DNA from: Pleurodeles waltl
Lineage: Eukaryota; Chordata; Amphibia; Caudata; Salamandridae
Direction: 5' to 3'
Length of the DNA: 64,000 bases
Assembly (NCBI RefSeq): GCF_031143425.1
Contig: NC_090451.1
Location: 346,960,339 to 347,024,338 of the forward strand
The notes under the pieces were generated by a model. It was given only the letters and a program-made list of their open reading frames with translations. It made no database searches and was not told the DNA's origin. Positions 42,738 through 54,709 of this stretch are shown here, in pieces (position 1 is the stretch's first letter; every line of letters begins with the position of its first letter). The position numbers and the translations under genes are program-made.

Positions 42738-44871
42738 TGTTAGAAATGGGGTCTTTGGTTGACAGTCAGGTTACCCCCTGTTCAAGCAAGGACCCTCACT
42801 CTAGTCAGGGTAAAAGAGAATCACCCTCAGCTAACCCCTCCTTACCCCCTTGGTAGCTTGGCAGAGCAGTAGGCTTAACTTCAGAGTGCTAGGTGTAAAG
42901 TACTTGTACCAACACACACAGTAACATAATGAAAACACTACAAAATGACACAACACCAGTTTAGAAAAATAGGAAATATTTATCTAAACAAAATAAGACC
43001 AAAATGACAAAAATCCAACATACACAAGTCAAGTTATGAATTTTTAAAGATTAAACTCAAAAATAGCGCTTAGAAACAAAAATGCTTCGATGGGGTGGTA
43101 ACACGGCGTCGTGACGGAGTCGTTCCCAACAAGCTGACACCAGCGGCGCCGGACATGGAGTCGCGTAGACCCCCAAGTACAGTACCTTTGGTGAAGAGTG
43201 AAAACAAGCCGATGCGCGAAGTCGGGGATTGCGGCGTCTGTGCGAAACGTTGAATCCGTGCACTTCGAGCGGCGTCGGTCACGACGTGGTGCAGCGACTT
43301 CCACGGAGTCACGGACTTCAGTGAGGCTGCAGCGGCGTCGGGCCTGCAAAAAGCAACGTGTTACAGCAAAGGTCACGGCGTCGGGTGCAGGCGGAGTCAC
43401 CGGATTCAGCAGCGGAGTCGGTCTGAAGTCGTCCGAAGTCGATTTCCCTGGATTTCCACCAGCTTTCCTTTCAAGGGCCCAGGGACTGGATAGGGCACCA
43501 CTTGTCAGAGCAGGAGTCTGTCCAGAGACTCCAGGTGCTGGCAGAGAGAAGTCTTTGCTGTCCCTGAGACTTCAAACAACAGGAGGCAAGCTCTAAATCA
43601 AGCCCTTGGAGATTTCTTCACAAGATGGAAGGCACACAAAGTCCAGTCTTTGCCCTCTTACTCTGGCAGAAGCAGCACTGCAGGAAAGCTCCACAGAGCA
43701 CAGTCACAGGCAGGGCAGCACTTCTTCCTCAGCTATTCAGCTCTTCTTCAGGCAGAGGTTCCTCTTGGTTCCAGAAGTGTTTCTAAAGTCTGTGGTTTTG
43801 GGTGCCCTTCTTATACCCAATTTCTAATTTGAAGTAGGCCTACTTCAAAGTAAAGTCTCTTTTGAATGTGAAATCCTGCCTTGCCCAGGCCAGGCCCCAG
43901 ACACTCGCCAGGGGGTCGGAGACTGCATTGTGTGAGGACAGGCACAGCTCTGTCAGGTGCGAGTGACCACTCCTCCCCTCCCTCCTACCACAGAGGGCTC
44001 ATCAGGAAATGCGGGCTACACCCCAGCTCCCTTTGTGTCACTGTCTAGTGTGAGGTGCAACCAGCCCAACTGTCAAACTGACCCAGACAGGGAATCCACA
44101 AACAGGCAGAGTCACAGAAATGGTATAAGCAACAAAAAGCTCACTTTCTAAAAGTGGCATTTTCAAACACACAATCTTAAAATCAACTTTACTAAAAGAT
44201 GTAATTTTAAATTGTGAGCTCAGAGACCCCAAACTCCACATGTCCATCCGCTCCCAAAGGGAATCTACACTTTAATAAGATTTAAAGGTAGCCCCCATGT
44301 TAACCTATGAGAGGGACAGGCCTTGCAACAGTGAAAAACGAATTTAGCAATATTTCACTGTCAGGACATATAAAACACATTACTATATGTCCTACCTTAA
44401 CCATACACTGCACCCTGCCCTTGGGGCTACCTAGGGCCTACCTTAGGGGTGCCTTACATGTAAGAATAGGGAAGGTTTAGGCCTGGCAAGTGGGTACACT
44501 TGCCAAGTCGAATTAACAGTGCACATTTACACACACAGACACTGCAGTGGCAGGTCTGAGACATGATTACAGGGTTACTTGTGTGGGTGGCACAACCAGT
44601 GCTGCAGGCCCACTAGTAACATTTGATTTACAGGCCCTGGGCACCTCTAGGGCACTTTACTAGGGACTTAACAATAAACAAATATGTCAATCATGGAGAA
44701 CCAATTACATGCACATTTTAAACAGGAGCACTTGCACTTTAGCACTGGTTAGCAGTGGTAAAGTGCCCAGAGTAATAAAAACAGCAACATCAGAGTCCAG
44801 CACGCATCAATAACCTGGGGAGCAGAGGCAAAAAGTTAAGGGAGACCACGCCAAGGATGAAAAGCCTAACA
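42738..44871 (-). mobile_element. LTR-like element B (2,134 bp), inserted in A, inverted
   Basis: It begins TGTTAGAAATGGGG and ends GCCTAACA on the plus strand. A perfect 5-bp duplication GTAAC flanks it (42733-42737 and 44872-44876). Read on the minus strand it is collinear with A. It shares phrases such as aactttttgcc, ggcactttaccactgctaac, gtgcccagggcctgtaaat and ccaagggcttg. On that strand a TATA-like GGGTATAAG lies at 43811-43818. The open frames inside fall in the CpG-rich part and show no domain. TG...CA ends with a 5-bp duplication fit a solo LTR. Confidence 0.72.
43811..43818 (-). promoter_or_regulatory. TATA-like box in LTR-like element B
   Basis: On the minus strand the text is gggtataa, in the place equivalent to the TATATAAA of element A, preceded in both by a run ending in caaattagaaattggg or gcctttttggg. 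Confidence 0.4.
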
Positions 44872-45711
44872 GTAACATTGGCTCATACCCAATTGGCATA
44901 TTTAATTTACTTGTAAGTCCCTAATACAGTGCACTACATGTGCCCAGGGCCTGTAAATTAAATGCTACTAGTGGGCCTGCAGCACTGGTTGTACCTCCCA
45001 TATAAGTAGCCCCTTAACCATGCAGGCCTGTCTGTGCAGTTGCACTGACACTTTGATTTGGCATCTAAAAGTACATCCCAATCCTTAAACTCCCTTTTTC
45101 TACATATAAGTTACCCCTAATGTATGCACTTGGTAACCCATAGGGCAGGGTGCTATGTAGGTAAAAGGCAGGAGATGCACATGTGTGTTTTATATGTCCT
45201 GGTAGTGGGAAACTCCTAAATTTGTTTTCCACTACTGTGAGTCCTGCTCCTTTCACAGGATAGCATTAGAGCTACCCTCATGACCTGTTTGTGTGGTAGA
45301 TTCTGATCAGAAGGGGGTAACCAGGTCATATTTAGTATGGCCAGAATGGTAATAGAAAATCCTGCTTATTGGTGAGGTTAGATTTTATATTACTATTTTA
45401 GAAATTTCATTTTTAGAAAGTGTGCATTTCGCTGCACTCAAAACCCTTCTGTGCCTTACAGCCTGTCTCCAATCAATGTCTGGGATGGGCTGGTTGACAG
45501 CTTCCTTGTGCATTTCACCCAGACAACCACAAACACAGGATACTAAGTCACACCTGCACTCATCTGCATACTATATGGGTCTTCCTGAGCTGGTAGGGTG
45601 GAGGGCCTGACACTTACATTTCAAAGGCTAGTGGCCTGCCCTCACATAATGAAACTTGTGAACTTCAAAACCACTCTTTGAAGCCTCCCACACTTCAGAG
45701 GCCTTTTTGGG

Positions 45712-45719
45712 TATATAAA
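45712..45719 (+). promoter_or_regulatory. TATA-like box in LTR-like element A
   Basis: TATATAAA within tttttgggtatataaactgg. It lies midway through the element, as expected for a U3/R boundary in an LTR. Confidence 0.5.
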
Positions 45720-46002
45720 CTGGGTCCCTGACCCCACCAAACTAGACACTTCTGGACCTGAACCTGCAACCTGTCAAGAGGAACTACCTGGCTGCCCAAA
45801 CGACTCATCTGGACTGCTTTGCTGAGAAGGACTGCTGCCCTGAGAAGTGCTCTCCAAGGGCTTGGATTGAGCTTGCCTCCTGTTTTCTGAAGTCTCAGGG
45901 CCAAAAAGACCTCATCTCTTCAAGGAACTTCTTGTGCGCCGAAAATCGACACACAACCTACCAGAACGACGCACAGAGGTTGTGCGGCTTAGAAATCGCT
46001 GC

Positions 46003-46208
46003 ACAGCTGAACCGGAACGACGCAGCCCGACTTCATGAGTGAAGAATCGAGGTAGCACCTGCCTTACGGCTGGAAATTCGATGCACAGCCCTACCAGATC
46101 CATGCACAGCCGAACCGGAACAACGCAGCCTGACTCCCCGAGTGAAGAATCAATGCAGTGCCTGCCGTGCTACAAAAATATTGACGCATGGCCTACTGGA
46201 TGGACGCA
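46003..46208 (+). repeat. 103-bp tandem sub-repeats in element A
   Basis: acagctgaaccggaacgacg at 46003 recurs as acagccgaaccggaacaacg at 46106, with collinear text after it (agtgaagaatc, gcacctgcc or gtgcctgcc). The surrounding stretch (45935-46400) is rich in gacgca and cgac phrases. Element B has a comparable CpG-rich part (43090-43450). Confidence 0.7.
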
Positions 46209-46821
46209 ATGCCTGTGACTTCATCCCGCAAGCCCAGGATTTACCCGCATTGCCCTTGAGCGTCAAAAACATACCCGCATCACAGTGAGGAACGAAGACT
46301 GCATGTCGGAAATTGACGCAAAGCTCCTTGCAGAGTGGAAAGAAACAACGCATCGTCTATGCCACTCTGGAAATTCCAACACACACCCTATTTTTCAACG
46401 CATCTCCTCCTCTGCGGTCTCCGTGCATGTTATTGTTGATGCAAACTAGGTACTTTGTGCAAACAAGAGACAACTGTTGATTTCTAAGATTTAAGACTCT
46501 TTTTAATCTTGCAAAAGTGATATCTCAACTTGTGCTTATTGAATCTTCATCGTTTTAACCTTAATTTAACCAGATAAATATCATATATTTTTCTAAACCT
46601 GTGTGGTGTATTTTTGCGGTGTTGTCACTGTGTTAATGTATGATTTATTGCACAAATACTTTTCACATTGCCTTCTAACTAAAGCCTGACTGCTCAGGGC
46701 CAAGCTACCAGAGGGTGAGCACAGGATATTTTGGATTGTGTGTGACTTACCGTGACTAGGATTCTGGTCCCTATTTGGACAATGGTGAATACCTCAGACA
46801 ACTAGAGACCCAATTTCTACA

Positions 46822-47429
46822 ATGCATTTTCATGCTTGTGCAAGCATGAGCATTCATTTTCATGTCATGGTTCAAGACACTGTCATGTGTCTGTTGGCCA
46901 GACCTATTGCTTCCATTATAGGTAGAGTGAGTTTCAGGCCTGCCTCTTCCTTCAAGTAGCTGCAATTTGTTGACAGGCCAATCCTTTATTAAAGAGCGCT
47001 TTCGGACAGACCTGTTTTTAGGTTAAGCATAGCAGCATGTAAGTGCTGCTTTTTTTAAAGTGTTGTCATGTATCTGGGCTTTTTTTAACTATGCCCATAG
47101 CACACCCATCACTATCACTCTTTTGTGGGCTTGCCTTTCAAAATCCTTTGTTTGCTTTGGTTCCTGCTTTACGTTTGTTCCTCCTTAGGGCGGTTTTGTT
47201 ACCGCCTTGGCCTTCGACCCTGTTACATGGATAATTGCACTTTTGTTGATAACTTTGACTGCGAGCGAACTTCTTTTTCCTTTTGTCACTCTCCTTCGCG
47301 CTCACAGCTGCGCTTTGAAACGGCTTGCTTATGTCAACTATTTTACTTTTTATTTTCAGTTTGTGTGGCAAGAAAATTACAGGTAGGAATTTACAACGTT
47401 TGTTCGGGAGCAAGTTGGTAAATGTATAG
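46822..47429. other. Flanking repeat-like DNA before the L1 copy
   Basis: No gene recognised. A 46-bp stretch at 47352-47397 resembles 52486-52531 on the far side of the L1-like element. Confidence 0.4.
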
Positions 47430-47807
47430 TGCAATTGACTGCAGGCCCTGCCCCCTGGGCACCATGCAAATGAGCGCTGGTTGCAGTGGATGCGTAACTG
47501 TGGTGTTGTGGTGGTGCGGTGGCGCCACAGCCCGAAAAGAAGGCAGAAAGTCTCCAGGAGGCTCGATGCTACCACAAGAGCATCTTGGAGCTTGGGTTAC
47601 AGGGAGCAAACACGGCCGGCACCTCACCACGAGAAGGACATGTTGAAGGGGCATAGGATCGGCTCCCCAGGCAGCATCCTGTGAATCCTGGTTTCACCAG
47701 TGAGACACATACTCTGTCTCGCAGCGAGAGAGGCAGTACTCTGGATCAAAGCAATAAGGAGTATCAGCGCACTAACAGGAAATCGGAAAGGCTCCTATAA
47801 AGTGGAT

Positions 47808-49560
47808 ATGGCACCTAAGGACACGCAGACCACTGGAGAAAAGGTAGAGAAAGGAGATAACAGTACTACTGGGGGCTGTCCGACGAGTCGGGTTCAACAA
47901 ACACAGGCAGTGAAGGACTTACCTTTACAGTAGTTACCCTGGAGGTAGGCAGTCTGTAACAGGATTGGGTAAATCAAACAACAAAATTGGCTGTGTGATC
48001 TCTAAGGAGGTGCCTGGCATGGGTAGTGTGGTTCAGATCGACCGTAGAGCAAAGAACAGGCTGCAGCCTGCTATCACTAACTTTTTTACTAGTGGGGGAC
48101 AACAGAACGGAAATGTAGGGCTCTCATCCCCGTCTGAAGATACACTAATGTGTGCAAAGGAGAATTTGGAACTGATAAACTCTATGGAGGAGCTGCCACA
48201 GGCTATTGTAGTGTCCTCAGGGGTCATCTTGGAGACAGATATGCTACATACTTGGGGTAGAGACAACTAGATGAAACCAGAAGCTTAATAGAGCTGGCTG
48301 GAATAGCAACTGGGGCAACCATCATGGCAGCAAGTATACAGCAACAAAAATAAATCTATAAACATAGCACTCTAGGTATTCAAGGTATCTCTGATAAACT
48401 TCCAGAATCCCACTTTAATGGAACCAGCACAAGAAATGGTGAGTAGACAATTTTAGATGGTGGCCAAGCCACAGAAGGCCAGGATCCCAAGAAAGATTGA
48501 ACTGTGCAGAAAGAATATGGACTGGTCTAACGACGGAGTAGATAAGTTTTACTCATTAACCGAAGATTCAGAGGCCATTAGTAGTGACTGTAATCAAAAT
48601 GAAGATGAAGAAAGTCTCTCATCAGGAACTGAGACAAGCCTATCATCGGCTATAGGCCTTACAGTAAAACAGCAGCAGCGCCAGCGAAGACGCACAAGGT
48701 GAGATCTGGCTCGACAACTGAGACAGGTGCCTCAGGACAGGGTGCTACGACCCTTAAATCGGACAATTCAGGAATCAGACTCTCTAGCCAGGAGAAAGGT
48801 CCTGAGACTCTCCCATTTCCCAATGATATTGGAGAAGAGAACAGTATGGCTGATCCTACAGGGAATACATGCAGCACAGTTAAAACAATGCTGCAACTGA
48901 TATATGGCATGATAAAAGAATTGCAAACTGAAACGTGAACAGAGAGTCGAAGAGCCCTGATGGCTACCAAACAGCTACAGGTTACAGTGCGGAAGGTAGC
49001 TAACATTTGTAGAGAAAAAGAAGAAAAATTAATGGAGAGCAGTGCTTCTATAATGGAAGCAGATGTGGAGGTATTGAAAGAGCAGGTAGAAACATAAGGA
49101 GGGCAACTAACTGATATCATATGGAAAGTGGAAGTCTATGAAAATCGGAAGAGGAGGAATAATCTGCATATCTTTGGCATAGAAGAAGGGATGGAGGGCA
49201 ATGATATCAGGACATTTATGATAAATCTCCTACTGCAAGCCTTCCCAGAACTCATGAAATGGGACTGTGAGGTGGAAATACAATGGGTTCATCGATTGCC
49301 TCCAATTAGGTAAGTGAGAGAACACAGACCTGAATCCAAACACCTAAGAGCCATTTTGGTCTTTACCTGTTAAGACAAGCTATCTTTGAAAAGGCCCACC
49401 AAGAAGCTCCATGATGTATTGACAAACTCACTTTTTTCACCCCACCAGACTTCTGTCATCTTACTGTAGAGCATAGATGGAGGCTGCGGCAACTGATCAA
49501 GCCCTACGAGGACACGGTGGAGCTTTTTTCTGGCCCCAGCGCGGGTGAAAATGATAATTA
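47808..49560 (+). pseudogene. L1-type ORF1 (RNA-binding protein), broken
   Basis: Starts at ATG 47808 (MAPKDTQTTGEKVEKGD), followed by stops. A long charged, coiled-coil-like part lies at about 48950-49125 (MATKQLQVTVRKVANICREK in one frame). The conserved L1 RRM start YENRKRRNNLHIFGIEEG is at 49137-49190, leading to FPELMKWDCEVEIQWVHRL. Traces of the C-terminal domain (HLTVEHRWRLRQLIKPYED) are near 49455-49520. The intact protein forms trimers and binds element RNA. At least four frame breaks make this copy non-functional. Confidence 0.75.
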
Positions 49561-50095
49561 AGGGAATAACTTGAGTATTTCCCTCTGAGATCCAGGCGAT
49601 AGAGTATCTGATTGAATTGAAACTGCAGAATCCGCTGAAACCTGAGCAGAGACAAAAAGGAAACTAAGATGCAACATGAATGTGCATTAGCTTTCACTCT
49701 TTTTTGGTGGAAGCCCGGTTGGTCCTGGGAAGCCTGCGGGCAGCATTAAGGGAGCCATCATTCAGACCATTGGGGGTCTGATTGCTCCAATGGTTGGGGG
49801 GTAGGTGTGGAAAGGGGGGTGGTGGAAGGGTGGGGAGTAGGGAAGTGGGGAGGGTCAGGAAGGGAGGTTGGACTGGGGAGGGCAGGCATTTATAAAAAGG
49901 ATGCTTCTGAACTGGCTATTGCAGAGGACGATGAGGGAGGAAGATACTGTAGGAACTAAAAAAGAGGGAAAAAAGGTACAAGAAAGCTGAAGTGTGGTGT
50001 ATGGTGTAAGAAATCAGCAGTCAGTAATGGTGAAATGTATGTGACTATTGAAACATATGGGACTTTCCTCAAATATATGAGCCCTATGGTAATTT

Positions 50096-50942
50096 ATGAA
50101 AGGCAATGGGCAAATGACTAAAATGCAACTTACATCTAAAAATGTATACGGGCTTAATAATCCCCAGAAAAAACGGAAAATTGCTGAGGATATGAAAACA
50201 CTAGAGGCAGACATACTCTGCCTACAGGAAACACATGTAGAGTACTGCAATAAATCTATTTTAGATTCCTTCGGGATGAAGGTTGTGATATGCACCGAAC
50301 AGAATGATAAAACTAAAGAGGTTGCTATACTACCTGGTAGCGGGGGATATGATTTTTCACAACAAATTGCAGATAAATATGGAAGATGGGTTGTAGTAGA
50401 GTGGCAACATAGCAAAGGCTGTTTTAATCTGTGCTCCCTCTACGGCTCAGTGTGGGATGATCCATCAGTGCTAGATTTTTTTGGCAGTGGAATTAGCGGA
50501 GTGGCCGGCCCCTTACAAAGTATGTGGAGATCTGAATTTTAACAGCTCTTGGGATGGGTTAAAAGAATTAATGGGTATCAATCCCAATAGATATCATGGA
50601 CATAAACCTAGAGTTTTTAAAGCTCTCTGTAGTTTGCAAAAAGAAATAGGACTGGCGGATATTTGGCCAAAATTGAGCGCCTCATACCCTGGATACACGT
50701 ATTATTCAGCTCCACATAGGAAATTGCTAACAGGGACATGCATGGAAATATATCCACGGTTTATGTCAGACCATAACCTGCTAATATTCGAAATAAATAT
50801 GGAGGGTTTGAAATGCAGTAGGAGGTGGTGGACCTTCGAGAGGGCATTTTTGAATGATCCAGAATACCACCACCATAGGAATATATGGCTGAGGGAGTTC
50901 CTCAAAATTAACAGGGGGACCGCCCCAGTGGAATTTGTATAG
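50096..50942 (+). pseudogene. L1-type ORF2 endonuclease domain, frameshifted
   Basis: SKNVYGLNNPQKKRKIAEDM and ADILCLQETHVEY (Asn and Glu motifs) begin the domain. Near 50490-50510 the frame changes, and the text continues KVCGDLNFNSSWDG (catalytic Asp/Asn), then RFMSDHNLLIFEINM (SDH) near 50755-50800. All three motif groups are still readable. The domain ends WLREFLKINRGTAPVEFV followed by a stop at 50940. Confidence 0.82.
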
Positions 50943-51328
50943 GACACGTTAAACGCAGCGATACGCGGAGAAACATTACGTTTCAGTCTAAGAAGGCAGA
51001 AGTACACCCAAAATCTGATCAAGGAAGCACACTCAAAGCTTAAAGCGGCAGAAAATCAATTCACCCTTGCTATTGAGGTGGTATGGATGTGAGTGTGGCC
51101 TTACAGAAGATTGCTATTAACAAAGCAGCAATTAATGAAATCTGTTAAAAAAACATGGTGGAAAAGTACTTATCAAGGTGCATTGACTGTTATGAACATA
51201 GTGAAAAGGTGGGGTACCTATTGGCAGTAAGAGCTCGCCAAAAGGCAGCTGCTGGTATTATCAGAGAAATTTAAGACCCACCGGGAAGGCTTGTTTCTGA
51301 TCCTGAAGATACCAGGGAATTTTTCTGC

Positions 51329-52478
51329 ATGTGTTATTCAGAACTTTTTAAGGCTACATCTCCAGTAGACGAGCAAGCAATGAATAGGTTGTTAAATACT
51401 GTAGAGGTAGGTAGAATTTCTCAAAGCGAACAGGAGGCATTAGGGGTAGGATCAGGATGGAGGAATTTGAGGAAGCGATTCGATGACTCCCCACCGGAAA
51501 AGCCATGGGAACAGATGCAATCCCTTTAGAATTTTAATAGACATTTTAAGACTTTTTTGTTGCCTCTAATGCTAGAACTGTTAACTCTGGTACAGCTAGG
51601 TAGCAAAACTCCCCCTTCCCAGGCATCTGCTAACATAGTAGTATTTCTGAAAAAGAGGAAACACGGCAAAGTCCTAGTGTGTATAGGCCCATCACACTAA
51701 TTAATAGTAATACTAAGGCCTATTCTAACATTTTTGCATCACTTTTATCTACTGTCATTAGGAAATTTGTCACACAAAATCAAGTTGAGTTTGTACCAGG
51801 GAGGGATGCCACCAACCACATCAGAAGAGTCATCATGTTGTTTATTGCAACCAGTATTGCAAAATCTATGACAGTAGCACTGTTAGATGCTGAAAAGGCC
51901 TTCGACAGGGTCAATTGGAAGTTGTTGTGGAAAGTCCTGGGGGTGTGTGGACTGGGAGATAATTTTGTGATGGCAGAAAAAGCTATTTATGGACAACCGA
52001 CTGCTTGGATACAACTGATGGAGGTCAATCCGACATTATACAAATTCTGCAGGGCACTAGACAGGGATGTTCATGCTCCCCATTGCTGTTCGTGCTGTAC
52101 ATCGACCCCTTGTTTAGGCAGCTGGAGAAGAACTCAGCCATTTTACCAGTTAGTTGTTATGGATGGGACATCAAGATTCTAGCATATGAAAATGATGTTG
52201 CTTTTGTAACAGACAACCCAGACAAGGCTTTAGGGGGAAATTCAGATGGTGGCAAGCAACTTTGGAGAGTTCTCTGGGTACTTACTGAAGAGAGAAAAAA
52301 AACAGCTGTTGGTTAATGAATATATGATTACCTGCAACACCCATAGAGTGAACCTGCTGTATACTTAGGTATAGACATCAGCCCCACTGTAGAACAGATG
52401 GTTAATCTAAACTTGACGCCGATTTTAAGGAAAGTTAAACAAGACTTTAGTAGGTGGAACAATCTAAACATGTCTATA
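51329..52478 (+). pseudogene. L1-type ORF2 reverse transcriptase, broken
   Basis: Spacer text (TSPVDEQAMNRLLNTVEVGR) leads to RT: YRPITLINSNTKAYSNIFAS, then QVEFVPGRDATNHIRRVIML, then ALLDAEKAFDRVNWKLLW. Near 52005 the frame changes to ILQGTRQGCSCSPLLFVLYI. The active-site box has decayed to AYENDVAF (near 52180-52205), losing the YADD. The tail ISPTVEQMVNLNLTPILRK and SRWNNLN follows in another frame. The final L1 Cys/His region is absent. Confidence 0.82.
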
Positions 52479-54415
52479 ATTTTTTCCTTTCAATTTATGT
52501 GGAAAGAAAAGTCCGGTTTGGAGTTTACAACACTGATAGCTCTATCTTGAACAAATGCGAGACCCGTTGCGTTGCAAATGCTTGTTGCTTTTGGGAGCAG
52601 TTTATTTCATATGAAGAAACCACGTCCCACTGTGCCCTGCCTTTAACCTCGTTAGAATTTGACACGTGCCGTGTTCTGGTTTTCCCCACATAATCCCCTC
52701 ATTAATGGGATTGTCGATGAAACCCGAAGACCTAATTGGACCCCTAACTCCCTGTCTAGAGCTTTAATCCCCAAACCACTGTACTATGGGAGGCAGCAGT
52801 GCGATTCCGTAAAAGTGTATCAAAAACAGGTTATTTGCTCTTGGTTCAGCCTTGTTTTAACAAGTTTATGATGTTTTTACTCTGCCTTAGTACCAGAGAA
52901 GAGTGGAATGAGAGGGTACGGGAGGTTAGGGAGCTTTCACGCGTGCATAAACTATATGATTTGTTTACTACGGTAAATTCATTAAATATATGTTGTCTGG
53001 GACATCTGGGTTATGGTCTGCTAAAGTTCAGTGTTATTGTCTGCGCTCACCGTTTTTGAATGCCCCTTCATTTTCAAATTCCGAGAAAATCCTCCAAAAT
53101 GGCTTATGTTGTGAGTCATAGTAAATTATAGCGAGATTGCTAAAACAGGCCGAAAAGCCAGCTCTGCTATTTTGTGGCTTTGCGTGTTCAGTGGTTCTGC
53201 GAGTGAGGCACTTGCAAAAGAGAAAAAGTTCCCAATACCCTTCCAAATCAACTTTACAAACCGCGTAGGCGTAAATGCGCAGCCTCTGAACTCCAGTGAC
53301 ATCTCAGGGAGTAAAAATTATAAATTTGGCATTCAGACGAAAATCCATCATGGGTTTTTAAGCAATGTTTATTAAAACCTCTGGCTGCAGCAGGACAATA
53401 AACAGAAACTGAAAACAAGCACACCATAAACCTGCTACTGAAAACAGTTCAATCACAAATGGAGGAAGGAATGGGTTAGCACTTCTTTGCTTCCGTGTCA
53501 TGGGAGTGGGATGCCCTGATCAAGACGTAGACTTTAATTTAATTATCTAGTTCCTTGTGGGAGTTGTAGTCCCAGATATAACATCTAAATGTGCCGAAGT
53601 TCTAGATTGCAATGTTTTGTAGCAGAAAGGACCGAGGTTTGAAGTGCTATCCTTTGTGATATTGAGACATCTGCTAACCCTAAGCTTGCAAAGTACCCAA
53701 GGCACTACATCTCTGCTGACTGAGGTTACTAGTGTACTCCATGTCACCAGAAACTTCATGGTCTACCTGTGGACGTTCATCTAACAGCCATAGACATTCT
53801 GGGAGTTGCACTACAGGGTATTTGCTATTACTTGGTCAGAAGTTCTTGTCTACAATGATTTGTGGAAAGACAAACTGAGGTGGGACATTGTGCTTCCAAT
53901 TAGGTGAACTCATAGGTATCCTTGCAGTGCTGGCAAGTAACTGATATCATGTGTGACACTTTAAAGCATTCCTGGATTTGTAGCCAATATCACATTGCCT
54001 TCTGAGATTTTTGAAGTCTCCCAACACTCTATGAGTGAAACTACAACAAGAAGGCACTTTTAGTGTATTTTTGGTCAAGATCTGCGCTAAGGTTCACAAT
54101 TGAAGCCTTTCTGAATGCATGTATTTAATTACGAGGTTCTATGGAGTGCTGAGAAGTCAACCACTTTGCAGATCTGGGACTTTCATTATATATTTCTGCT
54201 AACTAATTAGCACTGAACTATACTGACAATATAGCACAGTGAGCTAATGTGCTCATCAAACATCTGAGAAGACCTGTTGGTCAGCATTCGAATTCCAAAC
54301 AAGCACTGGCAAATAGATCGGACATTGTCCGCCAGCCTTTTGGCAATTCATGTTTTGTGTTCTGATGTTGTGGGTAAACCTTTTTGTGCAAGAAGCTGCC
54401 AGGCCCTCCTCAATC
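52479..54415. other. Unidentified DNA with recurrent ACTACAA-type motifs
   Basis: No gene recognised. The part 53550-54040 has several diverged copies of a motif like ACTACAACTCCCAGAATG, on either strand. The rest shows no repeat family that I can name. Confidence 0.4.
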
Positions 54416-54709
54416 TAAATAAGAACATTGGCTAAATGCAAAATGTATTTTAATCTAAAAAAACAGACATTACTTAGAAATCTCTGACACTGAAGAGAAG
54501 TACCTTGTGGGTGGATGTGCTCCCTGTGAAAGGGCAGCATGTTATAAGCCATAGTGACGTCAGTCAATGGATGAAGTTGGTGGGCACAATGCCTTTGAAC
54601 ATGCTGGAGTGGGTGGAAGAAAAATTTGAATGAGGTAACCACAGACTCATGGATGAAGTCTGACTGAAAACCCCTATAAGTAAGTATGTTCTACACATAA
54701 CTGTAGTAA
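54416..54709. repeat. Interspersed repeat copy, left of the purine tract
   Basis: It contains gacactgaagagaagtacct and ends cccctataagtaagtatg then agtaaaatcaaaa. The same phrases in the same order recur at 56120-56335, so two copies of one element flank the purine tract. Confidence 0.55.

Larger units (their letters stand above)
42582..46821 (+). mobile_element. LTR-like element A (about 2.1 kb), split by element B
   Basis: The pieces 42582-42737 and 44877-46821 join to about 2,101 bp, beginning TGTTGGAAATGG and ending CCAATTTCTACA. A TATA-like TATATAAA lies at 45712-45719, followed by CpG-rich repeats. Element B, about the same length and collinear with A in reverse, is a second family member. 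TG...CA ends and a promoter-like middle suggest a solo LTR, but I see no AATAAA and the outer duplication is unclear (tgcgt versus atgca). No coding region was recognised. Confidence 0.6.
47430..52478 (+). mobile_element. L1-superfamily LINE, decayed, 3'-truncated
   Basis: A plus-strand element with a possible leader (about 47430-47807), ORF1 (47808-49560) and ORF2 (50096-52478). ORF1 and RT wording (RRNNLHIFGIEEGMEG, VYGLNNPQKKRKI, YRPITLINSNTKAYSN) is L1/Tx1 type and distinct from the other LINEs here. It is riddled with frameshifts and stops. It ends inside the RT C-terminal region (LGIDISPTVEQ...SRWNNLNMSI), with no tail, so the 3' part was lost or replaced. Confidence 0.82.

Noticed and set aside
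43044..43596. Arg/Ser-rich open frames on both strands
   Set aside because: They are in the CpG-rich part of LTR-like element B, with no known domain and no support from element A at the equivalent place.
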